A model generated the notes under the pieces. The model did no database searches and was not told the DNA's origin. It was given only the letters and a program-made list of their open reading frames with translations. This document shows, piece by piece, positions 49,913-58,776 of a stretch of 64,000 bases of DNA (position 1 is the stretch's first letter; every line of letters starts with the position of its first letter). Source of the stretch: Bacteroidetes bacterium GWF2_38_335 (GTDB lineage: Bacteria > Bacteroidota > Bacteroidia > Bacteroidales > GWF2-38-335); NCBI GenBank assembly GCA_001769535.1, contig MEOH01000018.1:124001-188000 (forward strand), written 5' to 3'. The translations under genes were made by a program, and so were the position numbers.

Positions 49913-51646
49913 ATGGCAAGCAGACTGTTCCGAAAAAAATCCATCGACAGCATCCTGCAGCATGCGGATACAGGCGAAGGCATTCAGATGAAAAAAAACC
50001 TGAATGTTCGTGACCTTACTGCATTGGGAATCGCGGCAATTATTGGAGCCGGAATATTCAGCACCATTGGAACGGCAGCAGCACATGGTGGTCCGGCCGT
50101 TTCGCTGCTCTTCATTTTTACTGCCATTGCCTGCGGATTTTCTGCCCTTTGCTATGCCGAATTTGCCTCGCGCATTCCCATAAGCGGCAGCGCATATACA
50201 TACGCCTACGCCAGTTTTGGAGAACTTATTGCGTGGATCATCGGTTGGGATCTTATTATGGAATATGCCGTGGGAAACATTGCCGTGGCCATTTCCTGGT
50301 CGGGTTATTTTACCGGAATGCTTGAGGGTTTCGGATTGTATTTACCCGAATTCCTTACCACCGATTTTCTTACTGCCTCAAGGGGTTTTGCCGAAGCATC
50401 TTCACAGATGGCAGCCGGAACAGACTTTTCTTCCCTTACTCCCGCACTCCAGGAAGCCTTTATGGCATGGAAAAACGCGCCCGAACTTTTTGGCATTTCG
50501 CTTATTGCCGACATTCCCGCTTTTTGTATTGTGGCCACCATCTCAAGTCTGGTTTACGTGGGAATCTATGAAACAAAAATGGCAAGCAACGTCATGGTAA
50601 TCCTGAAGTTGCTGGTACTCATTTTTGTAATAGCCATAGGGTCGTTTTATGTGAATACGGAAAACTGGTCGCCTTTTGCGCCAAACGGACTGGGAGGGGT
50701 GTTGGCCGGAGTGTCCGGAGTGTTTTTTGCCTACATAGGTTTTGATGCCATTTCGACCACGGCCGAGGAGTGTAAAAACCCCCAGCGCGATTTGCCCAAA
50801 GCCATGATATATTCCCTGGTTATTTGTACCGTACTGTATATCGCCATTAGTCTGGTTCTTACCGGCATGGTCAGCTATTCCGATCTGGCCGTCAGCGATC
50901 CCCTGGCCTATGTTTTCAAGAAACTTGATCTCGACTGGATTTCGGGAGTCATTGCTTTTAGCGCCATTATTGCCATGGCCAGTGTTTTATTGGTTTTTCA
51001 GGTGGGACAACCCAGGATTTGGATGAGCATGAGCCGCGATGGATTGTTGCCTCCGCGATTTTCCAGGTTGCATCCCCGATTCAGAACACCCGCATTTTCC
51101 ACTATCATAACAGGATTATTGGTTGCCATTCCAACCTTATTTATGAACCTTACAGAAGTGACCGATCTCACAAGCATCGGAACACTGTTTGCTTTTGTGC
51201 TGGTTTGTGGCGGAATACTCATGCTTGAGAAAGAAAATCAAAACATAAAAAAGGGCTTCAGGGTTCCTTATTACAGCAGTCGGTATATTTTGCCTCCCAT
51301 AATTGCAGCAGTAATTGCAGCACTGCTGTTCATTGATATGGAAGGTGTAAAAACTTTTTTCAGCAGCACAAATCCCAATGACCCTTCGATGAGTGTCTGG
51401 GAAGTTTTCAAACATAAAATTCCCATGTATGGGTATATAATTATCGGATCAGTACTGACATTTTATGCGGTAAAAAGAAAGCTTTCGCTGATTCCCGTTG
51501 CCGGATTGCTGACAAACCTGTATCTGATGACAGAACTGGGAATTACCAACTGGCTGCGTTTTCTGATTTGGCTGGCCATCGGTCTGATCCTTTATTTCTC
51601 TTATGGACGATGGAAGAGCAAGCTTAGGAAAGAAAACCCGGTTTAG
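49913..51646 (+). CDS. APC family amino acid permease
   Basis: A 577-residue transporter with about 14 hydrophobic segments. The consensus GIGAIIGAGIFSTIG-type motif of the APC superfamily appears as LGIAAIIGAGIFSTIGTAAA near residue 37-56. FFAYIGFDAISTTAEECKNPQRDLPKAMI matches the conserved TM6-7 region. The N-terminus (SRLFRKKSIDSILQHAD) is like cationic amino acid transporters of the YfnA/CAT type. The substrate is not readable from sequence. It is 23 nt after ribE, so the M1 peptidase, ribE and this permease may share a transcript. Confidence 0.9.
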   Translation: MASRLFRKKSIDSILQHADTGEGIQMKKNLNVRDLTALGIAAIIGAGIFSTIGTAAAHGGPAVSLLFIFTAIACGFSALCYAEFASRIPISGSAYTYAYASFGELIAWIIGWDLIMEYAVGNIAVAISWSGYFTGMLEGFGLYLPEFLTTDFLTASRGFAEASSQMAAGTDFSSLTPALQEAFMAWKNAPELFGISLIADIPAFCIVATISSLVYVGIYETKMASNVMVILKLLVLIFVIAIGSFYVNTENWSPFAPNGLGGVLAGVSGVFFAYIGFDAISTTAEECKNPQRDLPKAMIYSLVICTVLYIAISLVLTGMVSYSDLAVSDPLAYVFKKLDLDWISGVIAFSAIIAMASVLLVFQVGQPRIWMSMSRDGLLPPRFSRLHPRFRTPAFSTIITGLLVAIPTLFMNLTEVTDLTSIGTLFAFVLVCGGILMLEKENQNIKKGFRVPYYSSRYILPPIIAAVIAALLFIDMEGVKTFFSSTNPNDPSMSVWEVFKHKIPMYGYIIIGSVLTFYAVKRKLSLIPVAGLLTNLYLMTELGITNWLRFLIWLAIGLILYFSYGRWKSKLRKENPV

Positions 51647-51704
51647 CAGATAGTGACTATTTCCGTTCAGGTATCCCCTCTTATGCCATGCGCAAAAAAA
51701 TATC

Positions 51705-51774
51705 GAACAAGGAACACCGATTTTAGATTTATGAACTCAAAACTTCTTAAATCGAATATCGGTGTTCCTTGTTC
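51705..51774. repeat. Long intergenic hairpin with 17-bp perfect stem
   Basis: GAACAAGGAACACCGAT (51705-51721) pairs with ATCGGTGTTCCTTGTTC (51758-51774). The inner part also has arms of the type GATTTA and TAAATC. It lies downstream of the permease gene without a strong T-run, so it is better viewed as a dispersed repeat than a terminator. Confidence 0.75.
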
Positions 51775-51847
51775 TTAAATCATATCATTTTTATAGTCAA
51801 TCTATTATTATAAACAGGGTTGATTTTCAATTAAAATTAAAATTTAT

Positions 51848-51855
51848 TAGTTTTG
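51848..51855 (+). promoter_or_regulatory. -7 box TAGTTTTG of the lipoprotein gene
   Basis: TAGTTTTG matches TAnnTTTG, 23 nt before the ATG; a TTGA at 51820-51823 could be the -33 element. Confidence 0.5.
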
Positions 51856-51878
51856 AGCATCACAAAAAATAAACAGTC

Positions 51879-52661
51879 ATGAAAACCATTCTTATCTTAA
51901 CATCCTTACTTTTTTTTCTATGCAGTTGCTATGAAAAACCTGAAGAAAAACCAGATAAATCAAGACAGGAACTTGAAGATGCCGTGAATAAAAACAAAGA
52001 CAGTATAGATAGGAATACGAAGTATTACATCGAAAATACCAGAATAAGTTTTGGAACACCTATTTGTTTAAAATCTACTGAAAACATGGCAATTCCTATA
52101 ATTCTGGACGAAATTTATATGGATAAAGAAATGAATCAATATTCCTATTTTAACATTGCAGTGGTTGATTCAACTAACTACATGAAAAAACTTCTATTTG
52201 ATGAGTCAGTAGTTATTGAAGACATAAAAGTATTTGAAGATAGAAAGGAATATGTTTATAATGAATACTCCGAAGAATACTCTGACGGAGATGAAAGACA
52301 ATACTCCGGTCATTACAACTCTCAGGTTTTCTTTTATTTATATAAATTTAAAAATAGAAAGACAGATTACAGGCGGCTTTTTGTTTACAATTTAAAAACA
52401 GATAAATTAACCCAGCTTTCACCTGAAAAGGGAAATGTTCAATCATGGAAGGCTTTTAACAATCATTCAAAAGTTCTTATTTACTATAAATTCGATGGAA
52501 ATAAGGACGGAAAATACGATGAGAAAGACGATGAAAACTTAATTATGGTTGATCCCAATGACTTTAAAAAAACAGCTCCGCTATTTGATTTGGTAAAGCT
52601 CAAGGATATAAAGTACAAAGTTGCCAGGGAAAATAAATTAAAAACTGAAGAGGAAAAATGA
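51879..52661 (+). CDS. Lipoprotein of unknown function, possibly EF-hand-like
   Basis: A 260-residue protein with a lipoprotein signal (MKTILILTSLLFFLCSC, lipidated Cys 17) followed by a charged linker. The mature part is beta-rich. Near residue 205-217, DGNKDGKYDEKDD resembles a calcium-binding loop, DxNxDGxxDxxD, as in EF-hand or dockerin-like repeats. I do not recognise a family. It has its own promoter and is separated from the signalling cluster by 140 nt, so a joint role is not indicated. Confidence 0.7.
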   Translation: MKTILILTSLLFFLCSCYEKPEEKPDKSRQELEDAVNKNKDSIDRNTKYYIENTRISFGTPICLKSTENMAIPIILDEIYMDKEMNQYSYFNIAVVDSTNYMKKLLFDESVVIEDIKVFEDRKEYVYNEYSEEYSDGDERQYSGHYNSQVFFYLYKFKNRKTDYRRLFVYNLKTDKLTQLSPEKGNVQSWKAFNNHSKVLIYYKFDGNKDGKYDEKDDENLIMVDPNDFKKTAPLFDLVKLKDIKYKVARENKLKTEEEK

Positions 52662-52802
52662 TAATCTATTAATAGATTCTGTTTTGTTTTAACAAGAGTT
52701 TGAATCTGATTAATCCCTAAAAAAACCTATTTTATTAACAAGTTTTGTCGTTTATAATCAAATATACATTACATTTATATCCGCAAATGATAAGGTTAAG
52801 AA

Positions 52803-53639
52803 ATGGAAGTGAGTAACGAGGAAATATTATCTTTTATTGATGCCATAAAAAATTCATCGCCTTATGATTTTTCTGAATATTCAGAAAAATCATTTCGAAG
52901 ACGTCTTGAAAAAATTCTGGCCGACAACAACTACACCATGGATAAGCTGATCGCCAAAATCAACAAGGATCATCTGTATCTTGAAAAAATTGTTAAGGAT
53001 ATAACCGTCAACACCACAGAGATGTTTCGCGACCCCAAAGTGTGGCACGAACTCAGGTATAAAATCCTGCCCCAGCTTAAAAACAAAGAGCATATAAACA
53101 TTTGGCATGCAGGCAGCTCCACCGGAGAAGAATTGTATTCTATGCTGATACTGTTGGGCGAGATGGAACTGTTTGACAAAACCTCTATTTACGGTTCAGA
53201 CCTGAATTCGGATGTTATTGAAACCTCAAAAAACGGACAATACCGGTATAAGTTCAATGCCATTTACATTGATAATTACAATGCCGTTATGATTGACAAG
53301 CCGGGAAGTGAGGAAAAATATCAACTGGATTACGAAAAATATTTTACCATTGACAAAACCCGGGATATTATAAAAATGAATAAATTTTTGCTCGATAAAC
53401 CGATTTTTGCCAAACATGATCTGGTTTCGGGCACAAATATTTTTGATGCTAAATTTGATCTGATTATCTGCCGCAATGTGCTCATTTATTTCAATAACAA
53501 CCTGCAAAATAAGGTTTTCGACCTCTTTCATCGCAGTCTGAACGACAGCGGCTATCTGGTTATCGGATTGCACGAAAGCATACTTGGTCCCCTTACTGCC
53601 AAATTCGAGAAAAAATCTCAGGTTTATCAAAAGAAATAA
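52803..53639 (+). CDS. CheR-type protein glutamate methyltransferase
   Basis: A 278-residue CheR. The N-terminal helical domain contains KSFRRRLEKILADNNY. TVNTTEMFRDPKVWHEL matches the conserved T.FFRd region. The SAM-binding motif is AGSSTGEELYS at residues 103-113 (usually GCSTGEE), and LIICRNVLIYF lies near 225. It should methylate Glu residues of a chemoreceptor or another signalling protein. No receptor, CheA or CheW is nearby, so it belongs to a non-motility signalling module. It starts the CheR-CheR*-CheB series; the next gene follows after 3 nt. Confidence 0.93.
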   Translation: MEVSNEEILSFIDAIKNSSPYDFSEYSEKSFRRRLEKILADNNYTMDKLIAKINKDHLYLEKIVKDITVNTTEMFRDPKVWHELRYKILPQLKNKEHINIWHAGSSTGEELYSMLILLGEMELFDKTSIYGSDLNSDVIETSKNGQYRYKFNAIYIDNYNAVMIDKPGSEEKYQLDYEKYFTIDKTRDIIKMNKFLLDKPIFAKHDLVSGTNIFDAKFDLIICRNVLIYFNNNLQNKVFDLFHRSLNDSGYLVIGLHESILGPLTAKFEKKSQVYQKK

Positions 53640-53642
53640 TCC

Positions 53643-54464
53643 ATGGCAAAGTACCTGAGTTTATCCGATTTTGAACAGATCATTTCTGAATTAAGCAGGC
53701 ATATGGATATCGATTTTTCAGCTTTTTCTCCATTTCCCCTGAAAAACATTGTAGCCGCAAACATGCAGAAATGCAATGCCCCGGATGCCGCTCAATATAT
53801 TGCCAAAATCAGCCGCGATAAATATTTTCAGGCCGCTTTACTTAACGATTTATCATTTTTCGAAACCGAAATGTTCCGCGACGCAGCTTTTTGGTCGCTT
53901 CTTCATGATTCGGTGCTGCCTGCCCTGGGAAAAAGATATGAAAAACTCAATTTTTTTCTTCCTGTTTCAAATACCGGCGAGGAACTTTTCTCTCTGATAA
54001 TCCTGCTTAAGGATTGCGGAATATTTGAAAAATCAACCCTTTATGTTTCCTGCATGAATAAAAAAAATGCGGAGGATATCAGGAACGGACTGGCAGACAA
54101 GAAAAAATTTGCCGTTTGCAAAAAAAATCTTGACGAACAAAAAATGCCCATTGACCTTTCAAAACACTTTACCAGTAAATCCTGTCACGAGGTGCTAAAT
54201 GAAAAGCCCAACAGCAATGTGCATGTGGAAATTTCGCTTTTCAACCATTTTCCCGATAAGGATTTCCATCTGATCCTTATGAGAAACAAACTGATGTTTT
54301 TAAGTGAAAAAATGCACCGCAGCCTCATAGGGGAAGTTGACAGCCGCATTATTCCCGGAGGATTTCTGGCTCTTGGATACAGGGAAAATATCCTTGAAAA
54401 AGAAATAGAAAAAAAATATGAGCAGGTAATTAATACCGAAAAAATATTCAGAAAAATCGGATAA
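53643..54464 (+). CDS. Degenerate CheR-like protein lacking the SAM motif
   Basis: A 273-residue paralogue of the preceding CheR. The region SFFETEMFRDAAFWSLLHDSVLPAL matches the CheR catalytic-domain start. The SAM motif has become LPVSNTGEELFSL (106-118), so the Gly-rich turn is lost, and the later CRNVLIYF is MRNKLMFL. The fold is likely retained but methyl transfer is probably lost. Possible roles are a regulatory partner of the active CheR or a receptor-binding decoy; both are inference. It is 3 nt after CheR and 1 nt before CheB. Confidence 0.82.
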   Translation: MAKYLSLSDFEQIISELSRHMDIDFSAFSPFPLKNIVAANMQKCNAPDAAQYIAKISRDKYFQAALLNDLSFFETEMFRDAAFWSLLHDSVLPALGKRYEKLNFFLPVSNTGEELFSLIILLKDCGIFEKSTLYVSCMNKKNAEDIRNGLADKKKFAVCKKNLDEQKMPIDLSKHFTSKSCHEVLNEKPNSNVHVEISLFNHFPDKDFHLILMRNKLMFLSEKMHRSLIGEVDSRIIPGGFLALGYRENILEKEIEKKYEQVINTEKIFRKIG

Positions 54465-54465
54465 C

Positions 54466-55077
54466 ATGAAAAATGAATCTCCACAAAGCAAGCATCACTT
54501 TTCCGACAACGGTCGGGTTAAAGCTATTGCCATAGGTGGTTCGGCCGGAAGTTTCAAGGTTATCGTTGAAATTCTGAACAACATGACTGCCGGATTTAAC
54601 ATTCCTGTTTTCCTCTGCCTGCACCGTCTAAAGCATGTGCGCTGTGGATTTGTCGAAGCATTGTCTCTTAAATCAAACCTGAAAATTTCCGAACCGCTGG
54701 ATAAGGATTTTGTTAAAAACGAAATGGTTTACCTTGCTCCGGCCAACTATCACATGTATGTAGCTCCCGACAAACAAATTCACCTCTCAACTGAAGATAC
54801 CACCAACCATTCCCGTCCCTCGGTCGATAACATGTTCTTTTCACTGGCCGAAACCTATAAATCAGGATTGATCGGTATTTTGCTTTCCGGGGCGAATCGC
54901 GACGGGGCAAAAGGCATCGAGACAATACAAAAATTTGGAGGCACAACCATCATCCAGCATCCCGATGATGCCCAGGTCAATACCATGCCACTTTCTGCCC
55001 TCGACCTGATTAAACCCGATTACCTGATGAGCTCCGATGAAATCCTTGAATTCCTTATGCAATTAAGTAAAAAGTAA
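54466..55077 (+). CDS. CheB-type methylesterase domain without receiver
   Basis: The 203-residue protein is a stand-alone CheB catalytic domain. The nucleophile is S26 in GGSAGS, the base is H53 in LHRL, and the third residue is D147 in SGANRDGAKG. RPSVDNMFFSLAETY is also conserved. It should hydrolyse methyl-Glu on the same target as the CheR. Because no response-regulator domain is present, control must come from elsewhere, for example from the neighbouring degenerate CheR or from SiaB/SiaC. It begins 1 nt after the CheR-like stop. Confidence 0.93.
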   Translation: MKNESPQSKHHFSDNGRVKAIAIGGSAGSFKVIVEILNNMTAGFNIPVFLCLHRLKHVRCGFVEALSLKSNLKISEPLDKDFVKNEMVYLAPANYHMYVAPDKQIHLSTEDTTNHSRPSVDNMFFSLAETYKSGLIGILLSGANRDGAKGIETIQKFGGTTIIQHPDDAQVNTMPLSALDLIKPDYLMSSDEILEFLMQLSKK

Positions 55078-55080
55078 TAG

Positions 55081-55700
55081 TTTAAGGTCTGAAAGACCGA
55101 TTTGTAGCACCACAGGGTGAAACATAGTGTAACTGTGAAAAAAACCAAGAAGGGATTGCATTGACGAAGTCAGGAAAAACATTCGCGCATTCGCTGCAAA
55201 AAATACCTGCCGCGAATGCGCGAATGAAAGATCGTTTTATCATTAGTATTAAATTGTGATTTTATTAGCTTTTTTCGCATAGGGTTGCATTTCATTTCAC
55301 CCTATGCCGTTACAATCCCAGGGCTTTGCCCTTGCATCATCTGAGTTTAAGGTCTGAAAGACCGATTTGTAACACCACAGGGTGAAACATAGTGTAACCC
55401 TGTGAAAAAAACCAAGAAGGGATTGCATTGACGAAGTCAGGAAAAACATTCGCGCATTCGCGGCAAAAAATACCTGCCGCTAATGCGCGAATGAAAGATT
55501 GTTTTATTATTAGTATTAAATTGTGATTTTATTAGCTTTTTTCGCATAGGGTTGCATTTCATTTCACCCTATGCAGCTACAATCCCAGGGCTTTGCCCTT
55601 GCATCATCTGAGTTTAAGGTCTGAAAGACCGATTTGTAGCACCACAGGGTGAAACATAGTGTAACCCTGTGAAAAAAACCAAGCATTGACCAAGTCTGGA
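55081..55700. repeat. Three tandem copies of a 266-bp non-coding repeat
   Basis: Copies start at 55081, 55346 and 55613; the first two are full-length and nearly identical, the third stops near 55700. Each starts with GGTCT-GAA-AGACC and goes on to CACAGGGT/ACCCTGTG with a GAAACATAGTGT loop (copy 1 has lost two bases from the right arm). The full copies continue with a GCGCATTCGC-type inverted pair, GCATAGGGT/ACCCTATGC and AGGGC-TTT-GCCCT. No open frame is credible. The block separates CheB from SiaB; 55701-55785 is AT-rich leader sequence. Confidence 0.88.
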
Positions 55701-55785
55701 AATAGTATAATTTACGTTTTTCTTATCAAAAAATTGAATTATTCAAAATGATTACTTACTTTTATCTTCTAAATAAGATTTTCTG

Positions 55786-56394
55786 ATGACAAAGCAAGAG
55801 GATAATGGCAATAAACTGCTGGGTTTTGTATACGATTTCTTCAAAACGATGCAGGCCAATGAAATTAATCTGATTTATGAGGGTGAAATTACCCATCAGA
55901 TTACTAAAGCTTTTCTTACCCTGACAGAAGCAAGCCTTGAAAAAAGCGATGACACAAACCAGGTGCAGAAAAGAGTTTTCCATGTAATGGTGGAATGCCT
56001 CCAGAATATCACCAAACATGCCGATGAAATTGACATGAGCGAATTGGTGGATGCAAAATTCAGCAAAGGAATCCTCATGATCGGAAAATGTGACGATGAG
56101 TATTTCGTTACCACCGGAAATGTCATCAAAAATGATAAAATTGACGGACTGAAAGTTATGCTCGAGCATATCAACAGTCTGAACAAGGAAGAACTCAGAA
56201 ACCTCTACATAAAACAGCTTAACGAAGGTAAATTATCCGATAAAGGTGGCGCCGGTTTAGGTTTTATCGATATTGCACGAAAAACCGGACACCGACTGGA
56301 ATATGAATTCCTTCCCATTAACGGACATTATTCCTTCTTTGTTTTAAAAATGAAAATTACCCGTCAAAAAAGAACAAGTGATGAAACCATTTGA
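55786..56394 (+). CDS. SiaB family protein kinase
   Basis: A 202-residue GHKL-type ATPase. It has the N-box HVMVECLQNITKHADEI and, near the end, KLSDKGGAGLGFIDIARKTGH as the ATP-lid G-box. The helical N-terminal part resembles SiaB of Pseudomonas, which phosphorylates its partner SiaC. The SiaC-like gene follows immediately, overlapping by 14 nt, which supports the pairing strongly. In Pseudomonas, SiaA (a PP2C phosphatase) and SiaD (a diguanylate cyclase) complete the switch; neither is visible here, so the output may differ. Confidence 0.9.
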   Translation: MTKQEDNGNKLLGFVYDFFKTMQANEINLIYEGEITHQITKAFLTLTEASLEKSDDTNQVQKRVFHVMVECLQNITKHADEIDMSELVDAKFSKGILMIGKCDDEYFVTTGNVIKNDKIDGLKVMLEHINSLNKEELRNLYIKQLNEGKLSDKGGAGLGFIDIARKTGHRLEYEFLPINGHYSFFVLKMKITRQKRTSDETI

Positions 56395-56761
56395 ATCCCA
56401 CGAAAAAGAGGACTCTCCATTTGTAATAATGGACGCTGAAAATAACAACTTTATGATTTCGGGTAAATCACTGCCCGAAGATACATTCTCGTTTTACGGA
56501 CCAATATTGGCCTGGCTTAAGGAATATTCGGCTAACCCGAATCCCAAAACCGAATTCAATTTTAAACTGATCTATTTTAATACCGCTACCTCAAAATCAA
56601 TAGTGGACATATTGATTCTGCTGGAAAATATTAAAAAATGCGGACATGATGTTATTGTCAAATGGCACTATCCCGAAGATGACGAAGATATTCAGGATTC
56701 GGGCGAGGAATTTGCAAACATCATCGACATCCCTTTCGAGCAAATCCCTTACGAGTATTAA
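56381..56761 (+). CDS. SiaC family regulatory phosphoprotein (DUF1987)
   Basis: From the ATG at 56381 the protein is 126 residues; an in-frame GTG at 56378 is the only alternative. It matches the DUF1987/SiaC family: MISGKSLPEDTFSFYGPILAWLKEY and then LIYFNTATSKSIVDIL. In this numbering T68 lies in FNTATSKS, the same position as the phosphorylated Thr of Pseudomonas SiaC as I recall it. Unphosphorylated SiaC there activates a diguanylate cyclase. The acidic C-terminus (YPEDDEDIQDSGEEF) is also typical. It overlaps siaB by 14 nt. Confidence 0.9.
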   Translation: MKPFESHEKEDSPFVIMDAENNNFMISGKSLPEDTFSFYGPILAWLKEYSANPNPKTEFNFKLIYFNTATSKSIVDILILLENIKKCGHDVIVKWHYPEDDEDIQDSGEEFANIIDIPFEQIPYEY

Positions 56762-56912
56762 AATTTGACTCTTGTTTTTCCCTGACCAGGAAAAACACAA
56801 TCCCCTTAAAAGCGCTGACCACCGCATTTTGATGAATAGCTTCATCCAAATTCGGTATATTTAAATTGTTTTACTTAACTTGCTGCGCATTTGGCACATT
56901 AACTTTATTATT

Positions 56913-58625
56913 ATGAAGAATTTTCTACTTTCTTTCGCACTTTTCTGTGCTTTTTCTGCTTCATCTTTTGCTGAGGTTGTTTCTTTGGATTACGCCCGGA
57001 CTGTGGCCGGAAATTTTTATTCCTCACAATATCTTAAGGCAAACCAGAAATCCTGCACAGCTCATATTATTTCTGAATTTACCGGATTTTATGAGTCTGA
57101 CCCCGCTTATTATATTTTCGGAATGTCTGACAACGGCTTTGTAATATTAACCGCCGACAACCGCGTTTTTCCAATTATCGGATACTCCTTCGAAAACCGT
57201 TTCGACCCTTCTCAAACGCCCGAACAGCTCGAAGCTCTGCTGAACGCCTTTGCAAATCAGATCAACTTCATCCGCCAAAGCGAAACAAAAAATTCATATG
57301 AAAAACTCTGGTCCGATATTTACAACAACAAACACACCAAGGATCTGTATGATTTCAAAACCGTTCCCGCCCTCCTTACCACCAAATGGAACCAGGGCTA
57401 TCCTTACAACAATTACTGCCCCGAGCATTTCGACGGTCCGCATGGCCGCTGCTACGCCGGTTGTGTTGCCACTGCCATGGCGCAGGTAATCAAATACCAC
57501 AACTACCCCGAACACGGCAATGGTACCCACGATTATTTCTGGGGCGATATTTATACCGTTGATTATGAAAACACCTATTACCACTGGGAAGAAATGACCA
57601 ACTCGGCCACCACTTCAAGCGCCGACGCCATTGCCGAACTTACCTTTCATTGCGCCGTTTCGGTTGACATGAACTTTGGTCCCTACGGCTCTTCCAGCTA
57701 CACCGAATGGGTTCCCGATGCACTTAAAAACTATTTCAATTACCGGCCTTCCATCCGGTTTAAAGACCGTGTTGGCGCCGATTACGACCCGTGGGATATG
57801 ATGGTAAGGGACAACCTTGACAACGGCCTTCCTTTGATTTACAGCGGCCAGGGATCGGGCGGACACGCTTTCGTTTGCGACGGATATCAGGATACCTGCT
57901 ATTACCATTTTAACTGGGGATGGAGCGGCTATGGCGACGGCTGGTACTATTACAACGACCTCACGCCTCCGGGCAACGATTTTTCCTATTACCAGGGGGC
58001 AGTTTTTGACATTGCTCCGTATTTCGCACCCTATTGTGCCGACGGAAAAACCATGATCGAATACAACCGCAATTTTGGCGATGGCAGCGGAATGTCATTT
58101 TACTGGAACAACACATCCTGCGAATGGCTTATTGCGCCCATGGCCGATTCGGCCGAGTACATTTCCCTTTGGTTTAACTCATTCAACACCGAGCTGGGCA
58201 AAGACATTTTGTATATCTACGACGGAGCCGACGAAACCGCCCCGTTAATAAAACAATGTTCGGGAGGAGCAGTTCCCACGGGCGTTACCTCAACAGGAAA
58301 CACCCTGTTCCTGAAATTCGTCACCGACAGCATAAACCAGTTCCCGGGCTGGGAGGCCACATATATGTCGGGAGCCATAGGCATCAATGAGCTTTCTTCG
58401 GGCAAGCCTGTTAAAATCTACCCCAATCCCGCCAGCAGCATCGTTACCCTCGAAACCCCGGGCAAAGCAGACTGCACAATCCTTGACCTGCACGGAAAAA
58501 CCATCAGGAAATTTTCCGGCACCGGAAAAGAACTGATTGATGTTTCAGGCCTAACCAAAGGAATTTACTTTATCAGAGTCGTTTCTGCTGAATATTTTGG
58601 CGTGGTTAAATTGGTGGTGGAGTAG
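56913..58625 (+). CDS. Secreted C10 (streptopain-like) cysteine peptidase with CUB-like and T9SS domains
   Basis: The ATG at 56913 gives a signal peptide (MKNFLLSFALFCAFSASSFA); total 570 residues. A propeptide precedes the C10 domain, whose catalytic Cys is in GRCYAGCVATAMAQVIKYH. The catalytic His is in GSGGHAFVCDGYQD, followed by HFNWGWSGYGDGWY. A CUB-like segment (DGKTMIEYNRNFGDGSG ... LYIYDGADETAPL) comes next. A T9SS type A sorting domain ends the protein (PVKIYPNPASSIVTLE ...). It resembles interpain and related proteases of oral Bacteroidales. It stands alone between the SiaC gene and the ECF sigma gene. Confidence 0.93.
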   Translation: MKNFLLSFALFCAFSASSFAEVVSLDYARTVAGNFYSSQYLKANQKSCTAHIISEFTGFYESDPAYYIFGMSDNGFVILTADNRVFPIIGYSFENRFDPSQTPEQLEALLNAFANQINFIRQSETKNSYEKLWSDIYNNKHTKDLYDFKTVPALLTTKWNQGYPYNNYCPEHFDGPHGRCYAGCVATAMAQVIKYHNYPEHGNGTHDYFWGDIYTVDYENTYYHWEEMTNSATTSSADAIAELTFHCAVSVDMNFGPYGSSSYTEWVPDALKNYFNYRPSIRFKDRVGADYDPWDMMVRDNLDNGLPLIYSGQGSGGHAFVCDGYQDTCYYHFNWGWSGYGDGWYYYNDLTPPGNDFSYYQGAVFDIAPYFAPYCADGKTMIEYNRNFGDGSGMSFYWNNTSCEWLIAPMADSAEYISLWFNSFNTELGKDILYIYDGADETAPLIKQCSGGAVPTGVTSTGNTLFLKFVTDSINQFPGWEATYMSGAIGINELSSGKPVKIYPNPASSIVTLETPGKADCTILDLHGKTIRKFSGTGKELIDVSGLTKGIYFIRVVSAEYFGVVKLVVE

Positions 58626-58656
58626 TTTTCACCGAACCAAAATTATATTATTCACA

Positions 58657-58775
58657 GGGTGACTCAATGTCACCCCCCAAATATAGATACCATTTATAAC
58701 CCATCACCCATCACGTATAATCCATCACCTATCACCCATAACTTATAACCCATAACTTATAACCAACTTATGATA
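58657..58775. repeat. GGGTGAC hairpin and degenerate CATAAC-type short repeats
   Basis: GGGTGAC and GTCACCC (58657-58675) form a hairpin downstream of the C10 peptidase. The rest is made of variants of about 10 nt on the theme of CCATCACC and TAACCCATAACTTAT. The same words occur at about 60184-60225 and 60297-60326. Confidence 0.6.
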
Positions 58776-58776
58776 A

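Noticed and set aside
55081-55700. Possible CRISPR array
   Set aside because: The repeat unit is about 266 bp with no short direct repeats and unique spacers, and there are no cas genes.
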